Under the pieces are notes generated by a model. That model made no database searches. It was not told where the DNA came from and saw only the letters and a list, made by a program, of their open reading frames with translations. This document shows, piece after piece, positions 8,700 to 18,366 of a stretch of 64,000 bases of DNA. The position numbers and the translations under genes were made by a program. Source of the stretch: Pirellulaceae bacterium (GTDB taxonomy: Bacteria > Planctomycetota > Planctomycetia > Pirellulales > Pirellulaceae); the NCBI GenBank assembly GCA_026004795.1, contig BPJV01000004.1, positions 248,001 through 312,000 on the forward strand, given 5' to 3'. Each line of letters starts with the position of its first letter. Within the stretch, counting starts at the first letter, position 1.

Positions 8700-10571
8700 C
8701 TACGCTTCCACCGACAACCGCTTGAGTTCTACGAGACGCTGATTATAGGTTCCAATCAATTCCTTGCGTCGGAGCATGCCCAGCAGTCTGCCAGGGCGCT
8801 GGTCATCCAGGACGGGCAGTTCATCGATATTGAGCTGAGTGAATTTAACCAGGGCAGAGTTGAGGTCTTCCTCAGGGGTAACATAGAGGAAATTGGAAAC
8901 CATGACGTCGCGCGCGACGGCTAACTGCCAAATGCTTTCATTGTAGAGATAGGCACGCACATCGTCGGCGGAGAAAATGCCCACCATGTTCCCGTCACTA
9001 TCGACTACCGGGTAATAGTGTTGATGATCGACAGCAACTTGGTGCACGATATCCTCTAACGGCATTCCCTCTTCGATGCACGTTAAATCGTCGGCCGACC
9101 GATAGACGTCTTTAACCTTGATTCCCTCCAAGATATCGACGATGAAATCGCCGCGATGTGCGGGGGACTCCAGACGGCTGGGCACCTGACTGCGATACAA
9201 ATTGACGCGTCGCCCCAGGATAAAACAAACGGTGGAGCAAAACGTGGTCGGCAACAGCAGTTCATAGTCTCCCGTCAATTCAGAGACCATGATGACGGTG
9301 GAGACGGGAGCATTGCCGATTCCGGCGAAGAATCCCGCCATGCCTACCAAGGCGAACGGTTCGGGTTGTTGGATGAAGCCGGGGAACACTTTCTCGAACA
9401 TCAAACCGCAGGCGGCTCCTACACACCCTCCAATCACCATGGACGGGCCGAACACCCCGCCGCTGCCACCGGACCCGATCGTCAGGGCGGTGGTCAGGAT
9501 TTTGACCAGGGCAATCGACAGGAGAAGGGGGACACCTACCGAATGCGCATCTGAGAGAGCCGTTTGCAGGCCGCCGTAACCAGTTCCCAGGACGGCCAGC
9601 GCCGTTTCCTCACGGTCCCACAGCATCCAGAACAACACGCCCACGACGGCCGCCAGCAGCGCGCCGAGCGCCGGTCGTAACCATGGCCGCACGGGCAAGC
9701 GTTGGAACAGAGCATGGAAGCCATAGAAGCCGTGCACATAGAGGGCTCCGACAAGCATGAGAACGATGGCCATCAAGGAATAGGGCAGCAGTTCGGCCGC
9801 GCCGCCAAAGGTATGTCGCAATTCATTGCCAAATAGAGGTAGGAAGCGATACTCGGGCGGAAGTGACTGACAATAGACCAGGTAAGCGATGATGGAACTC
9901 ATCGCCGCCGGGACGATCACATCCGACTCGAACTCGGCGTCACTGTAGAGGATCTCGGCAGCGAACAGGGCGCCGGCCAACGGCGCACGGAAGATGGCCC
10001 CCACCCCGGCCCCCATGCCAGCGGCCAACATGATGCGCCGATCGCGCGCCGTCATCCCCAATTTGGCTCCCAAGTAGGAACCGAATCCTGCGCCGATCTG
10101 CGCGATGGGGCCTTCCCGTCCTGCCGATCCGCCGGTCCCCAAGGTCACCGCCGAGGCGATTGTCTTGACGATCGGAATGCGCGGCAATATGACCCCTCCG
10201 CGTCGGTGAAAAGCGTCGATGGCGGCATCGGTGCCGTGCCCGGCCGCGTCCGGCGCCAATCGGTATACCAGGATACCTGAAATCAATCCACCGACCGTGC
10301 AGACGAGGATCAGCAACAGAGGTTGGAACGTCGTGGTGGCAGCGATGGGAAAAAGTCGCGGTTCACCGGCCGGTTCCCCAATGTCCATGCCCGCCCACCA
10401 AAGCAAGGCTGCCGTGGAGATCGCCTGAGTCAAGTACTGGAAAACGATGGCCCCCAGTCCGGCGACGCATCCGATGAGAATGGACAGCAGAAACCACTTT
10501 CCATGCGAGCGGACATCGGTCTGGTAGACGAAGTCACCCAACCATCGCAAGGTCGCCTTGATGTGGTCCAT
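8700..10571 (-). CDS. CLC-type chloride channel/transporter with two CBS domains
   Basis: 623 residues. The membrane part has the CLC motifs GSAGREGPIAQIGA, with the gating Glu, and GSGGSGGVFGPSMVIGG. The C-terminal 140 residues form a pair of CBS domains that usually bind adenine nucleotides and gate transport. In the segment APLAGALFAAEILYSD the position matching the E. coli proton glutamate appears to be Ile, which would favour a channel or uncoupled transporter over a Cl-/H+ antiporter; that alignment was done by eye. A good GGAAGG site precedes the ATG. It is followed closely by the PAQR gene, so the two are probably one transcript. Confidence 0.9.
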   Translation of the reverse strand: MDHIKATLRWLGDFVYQTDVRSHGKWFLLSILIGCVAGLGAIVFQYLTQAISTAALLWWAGMDIGEPAGEPRLFPIAATTTFQPLLLILVCTVGGLISGILVYRLAPDAAGHGTDAAIDAFHRRGGVILPRIPIVKTIASAVTLGTGGSAGREGPIAQIGAGFGSYLGAKLGMTARDRRIMLAAGMGAGVGAIFRAPLAGALFAAEILYSDAEFESDVIVPAAMSSIIAYLVYCQSLPPEYRFLPLFGNELRHTFGGAAELLPYSLMAIVLMLVGALYVHGFYGFHALFQRLPVRPWLRPALGALLAAVVGVLFWMLWDREETALAVLGTGYGGLQTALSDAHSVGVPLLLSIALVKILTTALTIGSGGSGGVFGPSMVIGGCVGAACGLMFEKVFPGFIQQPEPFALVGMAGFFAGIGNAPVSTVIMVSELTGDYELLLPTTFCSTVCFILGRRVNLYRSQVPSRLESPAHRGDFIVDILEGIKVKDVYRSADDLTCIEEGMPLEDIVHQVAVDHQHYYPVVDSDGNMVGIFSADDVRAYLYNESIWQLAVARDVMVSNFLYVTPEEDLNSALVKFTQLNIDELPVLDDQRPGRLLGMLRRKELIGTYNQRLVELKRLSVEA

Positions 10572-10616
10572 CCGTCCTTCCGTATCTTGCCAAGAACCTC
10601 CTCAACACCAAGGGAG

Positions 10617-11490
10617 TTAGCGAAATGCCTCGCCAATCACACCGAATCCTCCTCCCTTGATGATCAGGGCGATTCCCGTTGCCACGAAGACGATGGCGAT
10701 GCCAAATGCCTTCAACGGCGCTTTATTGCGATTCCAATTCATCGCCCCGTAGATCACTGAGTAGATTAGCGGCAAGCACAGGCACAACAAGCCTTCCTTG
10801 ACCGAATTCTTGAATCCAAACACGGTCAAATCAATCTGCGCGAACAGGGAGATAACCACCCCCGTGATCAGCGCCGTCAAGCCCACCGTGGTGGCCACCG
10901 GCCACCGCTGCACTTTGCCGATAAAGGTGTTCGCATCGGCCGGTTCACCAAACTTCCCATCGACGATAATCACCCCAGCAATCGACAGGGTGATGGCGCC
11001 GATCAAAAAGGACATCAGAACCCACCATGGCATGGCAGCCCGTTCGCGGCGGGCATCCATCTCCAGGTCGCGTTTCATGTTTTGAGCGGCTTCCTGAAGG
11101 TAAAGGTTGTCGAATACCTCCTCGGGTTCTTCGTCCTTTTTCTTCTTGGAGCGTTGAACCGTGGTGACTTTCGTGCCGGTTTGGAAGTTGTAACCGCAGT
11201 TGGTGCAGAGGATTGTTCCCGGTTTGATCTCGGTACTGCATTCGGGACAGACTGGTCCCTTCTTCTGCGTCAGTCCCACTTCTTCGAATAGTGCTTCCAA
11301 TCCGCTACCGCCGGATGATTCCCTGCTTTCCTGACGGCGAGCGGTGGGGGAGGCAGTCGCTGGGGCACGTGTTTTCGGCTACCGGAATCTTGATCGCTGA
11401 TTTGCATTTCGGACACTTACCGACCTTGCCGGCCAGGTTGTCCGCTACAGTCAGCACTTGACCACACTTGCATTTCAATTTGATCGGCAT
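10617..11490 (-). CDS. Zinc-ribbon membrane protein, reading frame broken by one extra base
   Basis: Two open frames make one protein. The first (ATG at 11490) gives a zinc-binding N-terminus MPIKLKCKCGQVLTVADNL with C7, C9 and a later CPKC. The second gives CPECSTEIKPG and CTNCGYNF, a charged linker and four membrane helices. Removing one base from the AAAA run (plus-strand TTTT at 11372-11375) joins them through a Thr/Arg/Ser/Pro linker into about 290 residues. Two zinc ribbons plus a membrane domain match a protein type seen in planctomycetes; function unknown. A TTG at 11300 could start the second part alone. It sits between the sulfatase and CLC genes, with 33 and 45 bp gaps. Confidence 0.7.
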
Positions 11491-11523
11491 GATGCTCCTC
11501 AGTAGTCGAATAGGTTGCTCTTC

Positions 11524-12984
11524 CTATTCTGCTCGCGGCACGGCTTCTTCACAACGGCTAGATCCGCATTCGATGATCTGTTGCAACCGCCATCGCAACT
11601 TGGCGGCGATCTGAGGGTGGCGATCGATGAGATTGTGGGTCTCGGCTGGGTCCTCCTGAAGGTTGTACAATTGACCCTCCGGTCGTCCGGGACCTGGTTC
11701 GACGCGGCGCGGTGGCGAAAAACCCCCAGACCCCAAACGGTTGATGAACTTCCAGTGGCCATCGCGAATCAGGAACGTGCCGGAGGCACCAGCTTCCATT
11801 ACCAATGGCGGACGGGAGGGATGTGGATCGGTGTTGTTGAGTACGGAAAGAAAGCTGAAGCTGTCCTCCCCGCCATCGGAAGGCAACTCGGCCCCCCAAA
11901 GATCACAAAAGGTAGCCATCAGGTCGGTGAAACTAATCAGGTGGTCGCTCACCGAATTCGGCGCCACTACGCCCGGCCAGCGGACGATAAAAGGCATGCG
12001 ATGACCGGCTTCCCAGGCGTCCGCTTTCATCCCCCGCCATCCTCCGGCTGAATCGTGTCCGAACCGTTGGCGATCGCTGTCGTACCATACCGGGCCATTG
12101 TCTGACGTGAACACCACGAGAGTGTTTTCTGCCATTCCGCATCGGTCTACCGCGGCAAGTATCCTCCCTAGCTCGGCGTCGACCATCATGCAAAAATCCC
12201 CGTACAGGCCGGCACCGCTTTTCCCCACATGCTCATCGGTAGGAAGCCATGGAGTGTGCGGCGCTGGCAAGGCGACGTACAAGAACAGCGGCTTACCTGC
12301 ATCGGGCGAATTCCGGTGGCGCTCGATCACTTGGATCGCTTCGTCGGTAAAGCGGGGCAAGACCTCGGGCAAATGAAAGTCCGCAGCGATCTTTCCGGCA
12401 CGCCAAAACGCTCCTTGAATGGGCGACCATCCCGGTGTGGCATTGGCCTCGATGAACTCGGTGGGGGGCGTGACGGCTCGATCGTCGCGGATATAGAAGT
12501 AGGGTGGAATATCCGTGGAGGCCCGGATTCCGAAAAAGGTGTGAAAACCGCGGTCGATCGGTCCCCCGGTTAGCGGCCGATCGTACCCTTGCTCGTTGAA
12601 GCCAAGGTGCCATTTTCCCACCATGGCGGTAACGTACCCTTGTTCCTGAGCCAGACTAGCGATGGTTGGTCGGTCGTCCGCGATTGTCGCCCGCTCTCGC
12701 CAGGCTTGTGGATCGGCCCGAAACGGATACTGACCGGTCATTAGGCCGTAGCGAGACAGGTGGCAAAGCGGTCCGGGAGCGTGCGCATCGGTAAATCGCA
12801 TCCCCGCTGCAGCAAGGCCGTCCACCGTTGGCATGGGGATCTTCGACTCAGGATTGAACGACGGTGGATCGCCATAACCCATGTCGTCAACGAAGAGGAT
12901 GAGAATGTTGGGAGAAGCTGCAGGTAGGGGGCCGCTGCCGATGACCAACAGGCCACAAACGAAACTGAATCTCCACCGCCACAT
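11524..12984 (-). CDS. Secreted sulfatase (arylsulfatase A type) with variant active-site motif
   Basis: 486 residues with a signal peptide followed by the alkaline-phosphatase-fold sulfatase start NILILFVDDMGYGD (metal ligands D33, D34). Further motifs are VGKWHLG and TSDNGPVWYD. The formylglycine motif, normally C/S-x-P-S-R, reads C74-H-L-S-R78: Leu replaces Pro through a CTG codon where CCG would be expected. That Pro is part of the signal read by the maturing enzymes, so activation may be impaired or atypical. The ATG at 12984 fits the signal peptide; the frame is open to 13101. Likely role: removing sulfate from polysaccharides outside the cytoplasm. Confidence 0.88.
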   Translation of the reverse strand: MWRWRFSFVCGLLVIGSGPLPAASPNILILFVDDMGYGDPPSFNPESKIPMPTVDGLAAAGMRFTDAHAPGPLCHLSRYGLMTGQYPFRADPQAWRERATIADDRPTIASLAQEQGYVTAMVGKWHLGFNEQGYDRPLTGGPIDRGFHTFFGIRASTDIPPYFYIRDDRAVTPPTEFIEANATPGWSPIQGAFWRAGKIAADFHLPEVLPRFTDEAIQVIERHRNSPDAGKPLFLYVALPAPHTPWLPTDEHVGKSGAGLYGDFCMMVDAELGRILAAVDRCGMAENTLVVFTSDNGPVWYDSDRQRFGHDSAGGWRGMKADAWEAGHRMPFIVRWPGVVAPNSVSDHLISFTDLMATFCDLWGAELPSDGGEDSFSFLSVLNNTDPHPSRPPLVMEAGASGTFLIRDGHWKFINRLGSGGFSPPRRVEPGPGRPEGQLYNLQEDPAETHNLIDRHPQIAAKLRWRLQQIIECGSSRCEEAVPRAE

Positions 12985-13136
12985 GACGCTATCGCCTCCC
13001 CAGAAAAACCTAGCCACAGGTCCCCTTGCTACCACTACCGATGCCATCGCTGTCGTCGCCGGGCGCATCGATCGGTTCCTTGACGTGCTGCCCGACGGCA
13101 AGCATCAACGAAGGGCATCACTCCAAGAGCGAATGA

Positions 13137-14312
13137 TTATAAACTGCTGGGGGCGAATGCGGGTTCCCACAGGCGGCGATTCATCAGTGATTTGGGTAAT
13201 CGTCGCCACGATTTGGCTGTCAGTGGCGCTTCGATGCGGATTCCGGCTCGACGCAGGTCGACCAGATCCGTTTGACCGTCGATGCGTACCACGGGATCGA
13301 GGTAGTGTTTCCCTTGGCTGCGAACAACGGTCGCTTGGCGTTGGTCATCCAGCTTTACCGCTGTGCCGACGGGGTAGGCTGCGGTGGTAGCGACCAATGC
13401 TTTGACCACCTCCAAATCGAAGACCCCATAGAGCGCATGCAGCACCAGATAGGCGAGGGCATCGGCGGGAACCAATCCGATATTTTCCCCTGCCGAATCT
13501 GTTTCGGTCAATCGGACAAAGGCATCGACAACGACGACAATGCGGCTGAGCGGATGCAACAGGTGGCGGCGCAATCCCCGTGGAAATCCGCTTCCGTCGC
13601 ACAGCTCATGCGATTGACGAATGATCGTAAGCATCGTCGGATCGGCGTCGGGCATGCGTGTCTCCAACAGCCGTGCGGAACTCTCCGGGTGTTGCCGGTA
13701 AAGCTCCCGCAGTTCATGCTCTTGCTCGACCGAACGCAACTCCTGGTCGCGAAGCTCAACGAACCGTGGCATCTGCAGGGAGATGTCCGACATCAGCGCA
13801 GCTCCGAAAAGCAATTGTCGCGCACGGCTATCGAGGTCCATCTCCAAAGCCACGGCACTGGAAATCATCGCCGAGCGCATCCCCCGGTGGTGTGGCGATC
13901 CCTCGTGCGCATTGGATGAAGAGATCGCGTCGGCCAACACGGTGAAACGGTCGGCTTGACAATGCCTATCGACCGTTTCGAAGGATTGAACAAGCGCCTC
14001 TGTGGAAACTATCTTGCCCGAGACGAGCTGGTTGGAAAGGGCTGCCACACCGCTGAATAATCGGTTCCCGATAGACGCAGCGGAAAAAGCCCCCTCTTCC
14101 GTCCCCTGCGGCGCTTCTGCCGCTGTCGCACCGGCGACGCGCCGAAGATAGACGGTGCGTACACCACGACGATTGAATTGCGAAATCAACGCCGGGCTGA
14201 TCTTCTCGCCGGCCTTCAGCAACAACAGCCCCTTGGCGTCGACCAGATCGTATCCGATCTCACTGTGAACCTGCAGGTGTTCCACTGCAATAGGAATGCA
14301 TCCGGAAACCAT
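13137..14312 (-). CDS. Degenerate HD-GYP/HDOD-like protein
   Basis: 391 residues. An N-terminal PilZ-like or unknown segment (GLLLLKAGEKI, about 27-37) precedes an HD-GYP-type domain. The family elements HPESSARLL and IRQSHELCDGSGFPRGL (normally HHExxDGxGYP) are present, but the defining HD pair appears as S-D in GAALMSDISLQ, where active enzymes have LHDIGK. Loss of the metal-binding His and Lys suggests it binds or senses rather than hydrolyses cyclic di-GMP. A C-terminal beta-rich part (TAVKLDDQRQATVV) resembles the YcgR-like tail often found in HD-GYP proteins. It stands alone before a long non-coding region. Confidence 0.75.
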   Translation of the reverse strand: MVSGCIPIAVEHLQVHSEIGYDLVDAKGLLLLKAGEKISPALISQFNRRGVRTVYLRRVAGATAAEAPQGTEEGAFSAASIGNRLFSGVAALSNQLVSGKIVSTEALVQSFETVDRHCQADRFTVLADAISSSNAHEGSPHHRGMRSAMISSAVALEMDLDSRARQLLFGAALMSDISLQMPRFVELRDQELRSVEQEHELRELYRQHPESSARLLETRMPDADPTMLTIIRQSHELCDGSGFPRGLRRHLLHPLSRIVVVVDAFVRLTETDSAGENIGLVPADALAYLVLHALYGVFDLEVVKALVATTAAYPVGTAVKLDDQRQATVVRSQGKHYLDPVVRIDGQTDLVDLRRAGIRIEAPLTAKSWRRLPKSLMNRRLWEPAFAPSSL

Positions 14313-15019
14313 CGGGGCACTTTCTGCACGGAACTCTGGGGATGACCTGATGCGCTGTCACACGGAACCAGCGCGATGAGCAGTCGAGGAGGCACGGCTG
14401 CCAAGCCTTCGATCAACTTACGCCTAAATCGCGCAAACCCAACGGCCGCGTATCCTTACTAAACCGGCATGGGATCGGTGACTGCTCTGCTCTTCTATCG
14501 GCGGATTTCCGTCAATTACTGGAGATTAAAAAAGTTTTCCTCAAGAACCCCCTCTTTCGTTTGCACGGAAAGTCCCAAAGTCTATGGTGGCGATACCACC
14601 TACCAGACAGGTAACGTTACGGTGTGCAGTCGTCGGTAGCAGACGTTACAATACGATCTCGTCGCGTCCATGACCCCGACGTGTGGGGATGGCGGGACGT
14701 GCGGCCAACCCCCTGCCGCCTCGCTGAATAGGCAAGTGGCCGTCAGGTTGCTGGTCGCTGTTTTCGAAAGTTACCGGTGATCGAGCCGTGCAGGTCATTG
14801 GACTGGAGTGGCTCAGTGGGCGGTAGGAGTTTTTTTTCAGCGGGAGAAACGTACGTACCCTAGTTTTGTGTGTTCTTTCGCCGATGGGGGCGTCGGCCCG
14901 CGCGGGAGCTCCCGACAGCAGCAGCGGTTCGGAACCGATCCTAGTACACGCTTGGTCGGTACGGGTGGCCGTGCGGTCTCCTGCTGGCGATGTTTTACTT
15001 GAGGAAATGGTTGCGAATC
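14313..15019. other. Long divergent intergenic region upstream of moxR
   Basis: About 700 bp between the HD-GYP-like gene (minus) and moxR (plus). No conserved ORF. A short hairpin GGTGG-cgata-CCACC and a second arm pair GTAACGT...ACGTTAC lie between about 14585 and 14650, so a structured leader or small RNA is possible, but no known RNA family was recognised. Confidence 0.35.
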
Positions 15020-16045
15020 ATGAGCAGCATGGCAGAGCGAATGCAGGAACAAGCCGACGAATTTCGGCAGCGTTACCAGACCGTACGCGACGAAATTGGC
15101 AAAGTGATCGTGGGCCATGATGAGATCGTCCATGGCGTCTTGACGGCCATGTTCGTCGGCGGCCATTGCTTGCTCGAAGGGGTTCCGGGACTGGGAAAAA
15201 CCATGCTGGTGCGGACACTGGCGGAAACGCTGAGTTTGGAGTTCAACCGTATCCAATTCACGCCCGACTTGATGCCCGCTGATATTCTGGGAACCAACAT
15301 GATCGTGGAGGACGAGCATGGTCGCCGGCACTTCCAGTTCCAGCGCGGCCCCATTTTCACCCAAATCTGCTTGGCCGACGAGATCAATCGGGCTACGCCC
15401 AAAACGCAGTCAGCACTGTTGGAAACCATGCAGGAAGGAACGGTCACGGTCGCCGGCACCCGTTACGACCTGGAGAAACCATTTTTCGTCATGGCCACCC
15501 AGAATCCGATCGAACAAGAGGGAACCTATCCGCTTCCCGAAGCGCAGCTCGATCGCTTTCTCTTTAAGTTAGTGGTTGGCTACAGCACTCGCGAGGAATT
15601 GAATACGATCGTAGATCGAACGACAAAAGGTACGAAGGTCGACGTGCAGAAGGTCATGGATGGTCCCGAGATTCTCCGCTGGCAACAGTTGGTGCGCGAG
15701 GTAATTCTCGCCAAGCATGTGCAAGATTACGTCGTCCGTCTGGTCTTGGCCACGCATCCCGGAGGCTCGTTGGCCGCGGAGGTCACCAATCGATACGTGC
15801 GGTGGGGAAGCAGTCCACGAGGTGCGCAAACACTGGCGCTGGCGGCCAAGGTGCGAGCCCTTTTAGATGGACGATTCAATGTCAGTTTCGAGGACGTGCG
15901 CCGTGTTTTCCTCCCCTCGATGCGCCATCGCGTACTCTTGAATTTCGAAGCGCAAGCCGAAGGAATTGATGTCGATCAAGTGCTCCTCGACATCCTTGAA
16001 AAGGTGCCCGAAAAGGCCGAAGAACATCTGGCCGAAGCTGTATGA
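15020..16045 (+). CDS. MoxR-family AAA+ ATPase
   Basis: 341 residues. Walker A is GVPGLGKT at about 54-61 and Walker B is ICLADEIN at about 115-122, followed by the MoxR sensor stretch FFVMATQNPIEQEGTYPLPEA. MoxR ATPases work as chaperones with VWA-domain proteins to insert metals or assemble complexes, and usually sit beside DUF58 and VWA genes. None is present here: the next gene, 44 bp downstream, is a glycosyltransferase. The start is uncertain between ATGs at 14990, 15020 and 15029; GAGGAA at 15001-15006 favours 15020. Confidence 0.88.
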   Translation: MSSMAERMQEQADEFRQRYQTVRDEIGKVIVGHDEIVHGVLTAMFVGGHCLLEGVPGLGKTMLVRTLAETLSLEFNRIQFTPDLMPADILGTNMIVEDEHGRRHFQFQRGPIFTQICLADEINRATPKTQSALLETMQEGTVTVAGTRYDLEKPFFVMATQNPIEQEGTYPLPEAQLDRFLFKLVVGYSTREELNTIVDRTTKGTKVDVQKVMDGPEILRWQQLVREVILAKHVQDYVVRLVLATHPGGSLAAEVTNRYVRWGSSPRGAQTLALAAKVRALLDGRFNVSFEDVRRVFLPSMRHRVLLNFEAQAEGIDVDQVLLDILEKVPEKAEEHLAEAV

Positions 16046-16088
16046 TCGAGTTGTGATAACCTGAGTGGAACCTTCTGCAAGAGCCCCC

Positions 16089-17384
16089 ATGCGCATCGTT
16101 TATCTGACCGCCGGAGCTGCCGGCATGTACTGTGGCAGTTGCTTGCATGATAATGCCCTGGTCAAAGCGTTGCAGCGCCAAGGGCACGATGCCATCTTGC
16201 AGCCGATTTATACACCCATCGTTACCGATCAAGAAGATATTTCTAACAAGCGGTTGTTCCTGGGAGGGATCAATGTCTATTTGCAACAGGTTTCTCCGTT
16301 GTTTCGCAAGCTCCCCGGCTGGCTTGACGGCGTACTCAATTCGGCACGCTTGGTTGGTTGGGTAGCGGCGCGAGCCAGCAACCGGACGCCGCGCAATCTT
16401 GGGGCGCTGACCGTTTCCATGCTACGCGGACCGCGGGGGAATCAGCGCAAGGAAATGCAGCGACTGGCCGACTGGTTGGCCGAGTTGCAGCCCGATGTCG
16501 TTATCTTTTCCAATCTGATGATTGCTGGGTGTATCGATATGCTCAGGGAGAAGCTCGACGCGGTCATGGCGGTCGTGCTCCAAGGTGACGACATTTTCTT
16601 CGAGGGGTTGCCGGAGCCTTGGCGTACGGAGGCTATGGCCGAATTGCGATCATTGAGCAAGCGAGTTGATCTCTTTTTTGCTCATTCGCTCGATTATGGC
16701 AAGCGAATGGCCGAGTTGTTGCAATTCGATGTTGCGCGTCTGTCGGTCGTTCCGCTGGGCATCGATGCCGACGATCTGTTCACTATTCGACGGGATCCCA
16801 GTAGTGAGCATCTCCCTGCCATCGGCTACCTGGCCCGCATTGCTCCGGAGAAGGGCTTGCACCTGCTGGTGGAGGCATTCCGCCACGTGCGTGCTGAGAT
16901 TCCTCAGGCGCAGCTGCACATTGCTGGGTGGTTGGGGCGCGAACATGAGGCATATTGGCAGGAACAAAAAAAACAGTTAGCCGCCGCGTCTTTAGCAGAT
17001 TGCTATACGTATTACGGTACGATCGACCGGGCCGAGAAGCGGCGTTTTCTCAGCCGCATCGACATCTTGAGCGTCCCGACAACCTATCGTGAGCCCAAGG
17101 GTATGTTTGTGCTGGAAGGCTTGGCGGCGGGCGTCCCGTACGTCGAACCTGCTCATGGGGCCTTCCCCGAGATTCATCAACGTCTGGGAGGTGGCCGACT
17201 GTTCCCACCGGGTGATGTCCAGCACCTGGTCGACCTGCTCATCGGACTACTCTCGGACCGTCAAGAGGCTCGCCAGCTAGGAACGCAAGGGCGTGAAGCG
17301 CTAAAGCGACATGGGACGGTGGATACGGAGGCTAAACATATCGTTGATCAGTTGCAGCGACATATTGCACCCTCAACACCGTAG
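16089..17384 (+). CDS. Glycosyltransferase, GT4 (GT-B fold)
   Basis: 431 residues starting at MRIVYLTAGAAGMYCGSCLH, the N-terminal Rossmann strand and glycine loop of a GT-B enzyme. The C-terminal donor-binding domain shows VPLGID, IGYLARIAPEKGLHLLVEA and the E-x7-E-like part YREPKGMFVLEGLAAGVP. It probably transfers a sugar from a nucleotide sugar to a lipid, glycan or small molecule; the acceptor cannot be read from sequence. The first 120 residues are longer than usual for GT4. It follows moxR closely on the same strand. Confidence 0.82.
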   Translation: MRIVYLTAGAAGMYCGSCLHDNALVKALQRQGHDAILQPIYTPIVTDQEDISNKRLFLGGINVYLQQVSPLFRKLPGWLDGVLNSARLVGWVAARASNRTPRNLGALTVSMLRGPRGNQRKEMQRLADWLAELQPDVVIFSNLMIAGCIDMLREKLDAVMAVVLQGDDIFFEGLPEPWRTEAMAELRSLSKRVDLFFAHSLDYGKRMAELLQFDVARLSVVPLGIDADDLFTIRRDPSSEHLPAIGYLARIAPEKGLHLLVEAFRHVRAEIPQAQLHIAGWLGREHEAYWQEQKKQLAAASLADCYTYYGTIDRAEKRRFLSRIDILSVPTTYREPKGMFVLEGLAAGVPYVEPAHGAFPEIHQRLGGGRLFPPGDVQHLVDLLIGLLSDRQEARQLGTQGREALKRHGTVDTEAKHIVDQLQRHIAPSTP

Positions 17385-17465
17385 ATGCAGACGAACGCGT
17401 CGACGATTGGCGGGGGGCGGTGAAGGATTTTTCTTCGCTCAACGTCTCATCTCCCCCACCACGCA

Positions 17466-18289
17466 TTACGGCTGGTTGGTAGCGGGAATGTCGGTCGTGT
17501 TCCTGATCTTCTCCTCTCTGACCGGTGGACCGGTGTATTCGCGGGTATCGAGTTTCAGTTCGAAATCAGTACGGTGGGCATCGGCGAGGTATTTCAAGTC
17601 CGATTTCAGTGGAGAATAGCGGTCGACGACGTAGAGGTAATCGGGATCCGTACTGGTCTGCCCTCCATCGGCGGCAGCCGGGTCTTCAATGTGCACGATG
17701 TAACTTCCTGGTGGCACGCCGATATGGCGCCCCGTTTTCATTTCGAAACGGCCATTCTCATCGGCGATCTTCCCGTGTGAGCTCGCTCGGCACAACACGA
17801 GGATTGGCGAGTTCCCACATAGGCTTGGGCCGCCGCATCACTACGTCCAGTCGGATAGGGCCCCATGCCCGCATTCATGGCGTAGTCTTTGAACTGTTCC
17901 AGCGGAGCAAGTCCTGGTCCGCTTGGACAACGGAACGTCGAAAAGGATGACTTGGCAGCCTTTTCGTTAATCAGAAATCCCGGATTCCCAGAGTCGGCAA
18001 TAGGAACATTGCTCGCATACGGATCTTGGCCGAACTCGCAAAACCACGTGTCGCACACCTCGGAGGTAAACGGCCGATAGCGAAAGTCGATAATATTATA
18101 AATGTTCTGCGCTTCGAGATACGGTAAAATGAATGCCGACCAACTCCACATGCCGTTGTACCAGCCGTTGGCCATTGTGGGTGGATTCTGATTGTTGGTG
18201 AAACCGCGATAAGTTTGCGTCGGTAGAATGTTTTGAGGCCAATAGGCGGTATTGCCTGCCGGCAGTCTCTTAGTCATGGGTGGCCGCAC
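17466..18289 (-). pseudogene. Decayed DUF1559 gene remnant joined to a transthyretin-like C-terminal fragment
   Basis: Reading the minus strand from 18289, the first frame matches the inner part of a DUF1559 protein (KRLPAGNTAYWPQ, WSWSAFILPYLE, NIIDFRYRPF, STFRCPSGPG) but lacks the pilin-like N-terminus with its membrane helix. At about 17790 this breaks off, and a different frame begins with DENGRFEMKTG and VPPGSYIVHI, which is like the C-terminal beta-sandwich of small lipoproteins of the Ig/transthyretin type. Both pieces are partial and out of frame, so a deletion joining two genes is likely. No functional product is expected. Confidence 0.7.
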
Positions 18290-18323
18290 CGAGTCGGTGG
18301 TGTGCTGGGAAGATGCACGTGGT

Positions 18324-18366
18324 GCCCCTGGCTTCAGATGACCTGGCTACAAGCTCCACCAGGGGC
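18324..18366. other. Long-loop hairpin near the DUF1559 remnant
   Basis: GCCCCTGG at 18324-18331 and its exact complement CCAGGGGC at 18359-18366 form an 8-bp stem with a 27-base loop. There is no T-run, so it is not a standard terminator. It may be part of decayed mobile or gene sequence. Confidence 0.3.

Noticed and set aside
14560-14660. Riboswitch or RNase P-like RNA upstream of moxR
   Set aside because: Two hairpins are possible, but no conserved core of c-di-GMP, cobalamin, SAM or RNase P RNA could be matched.
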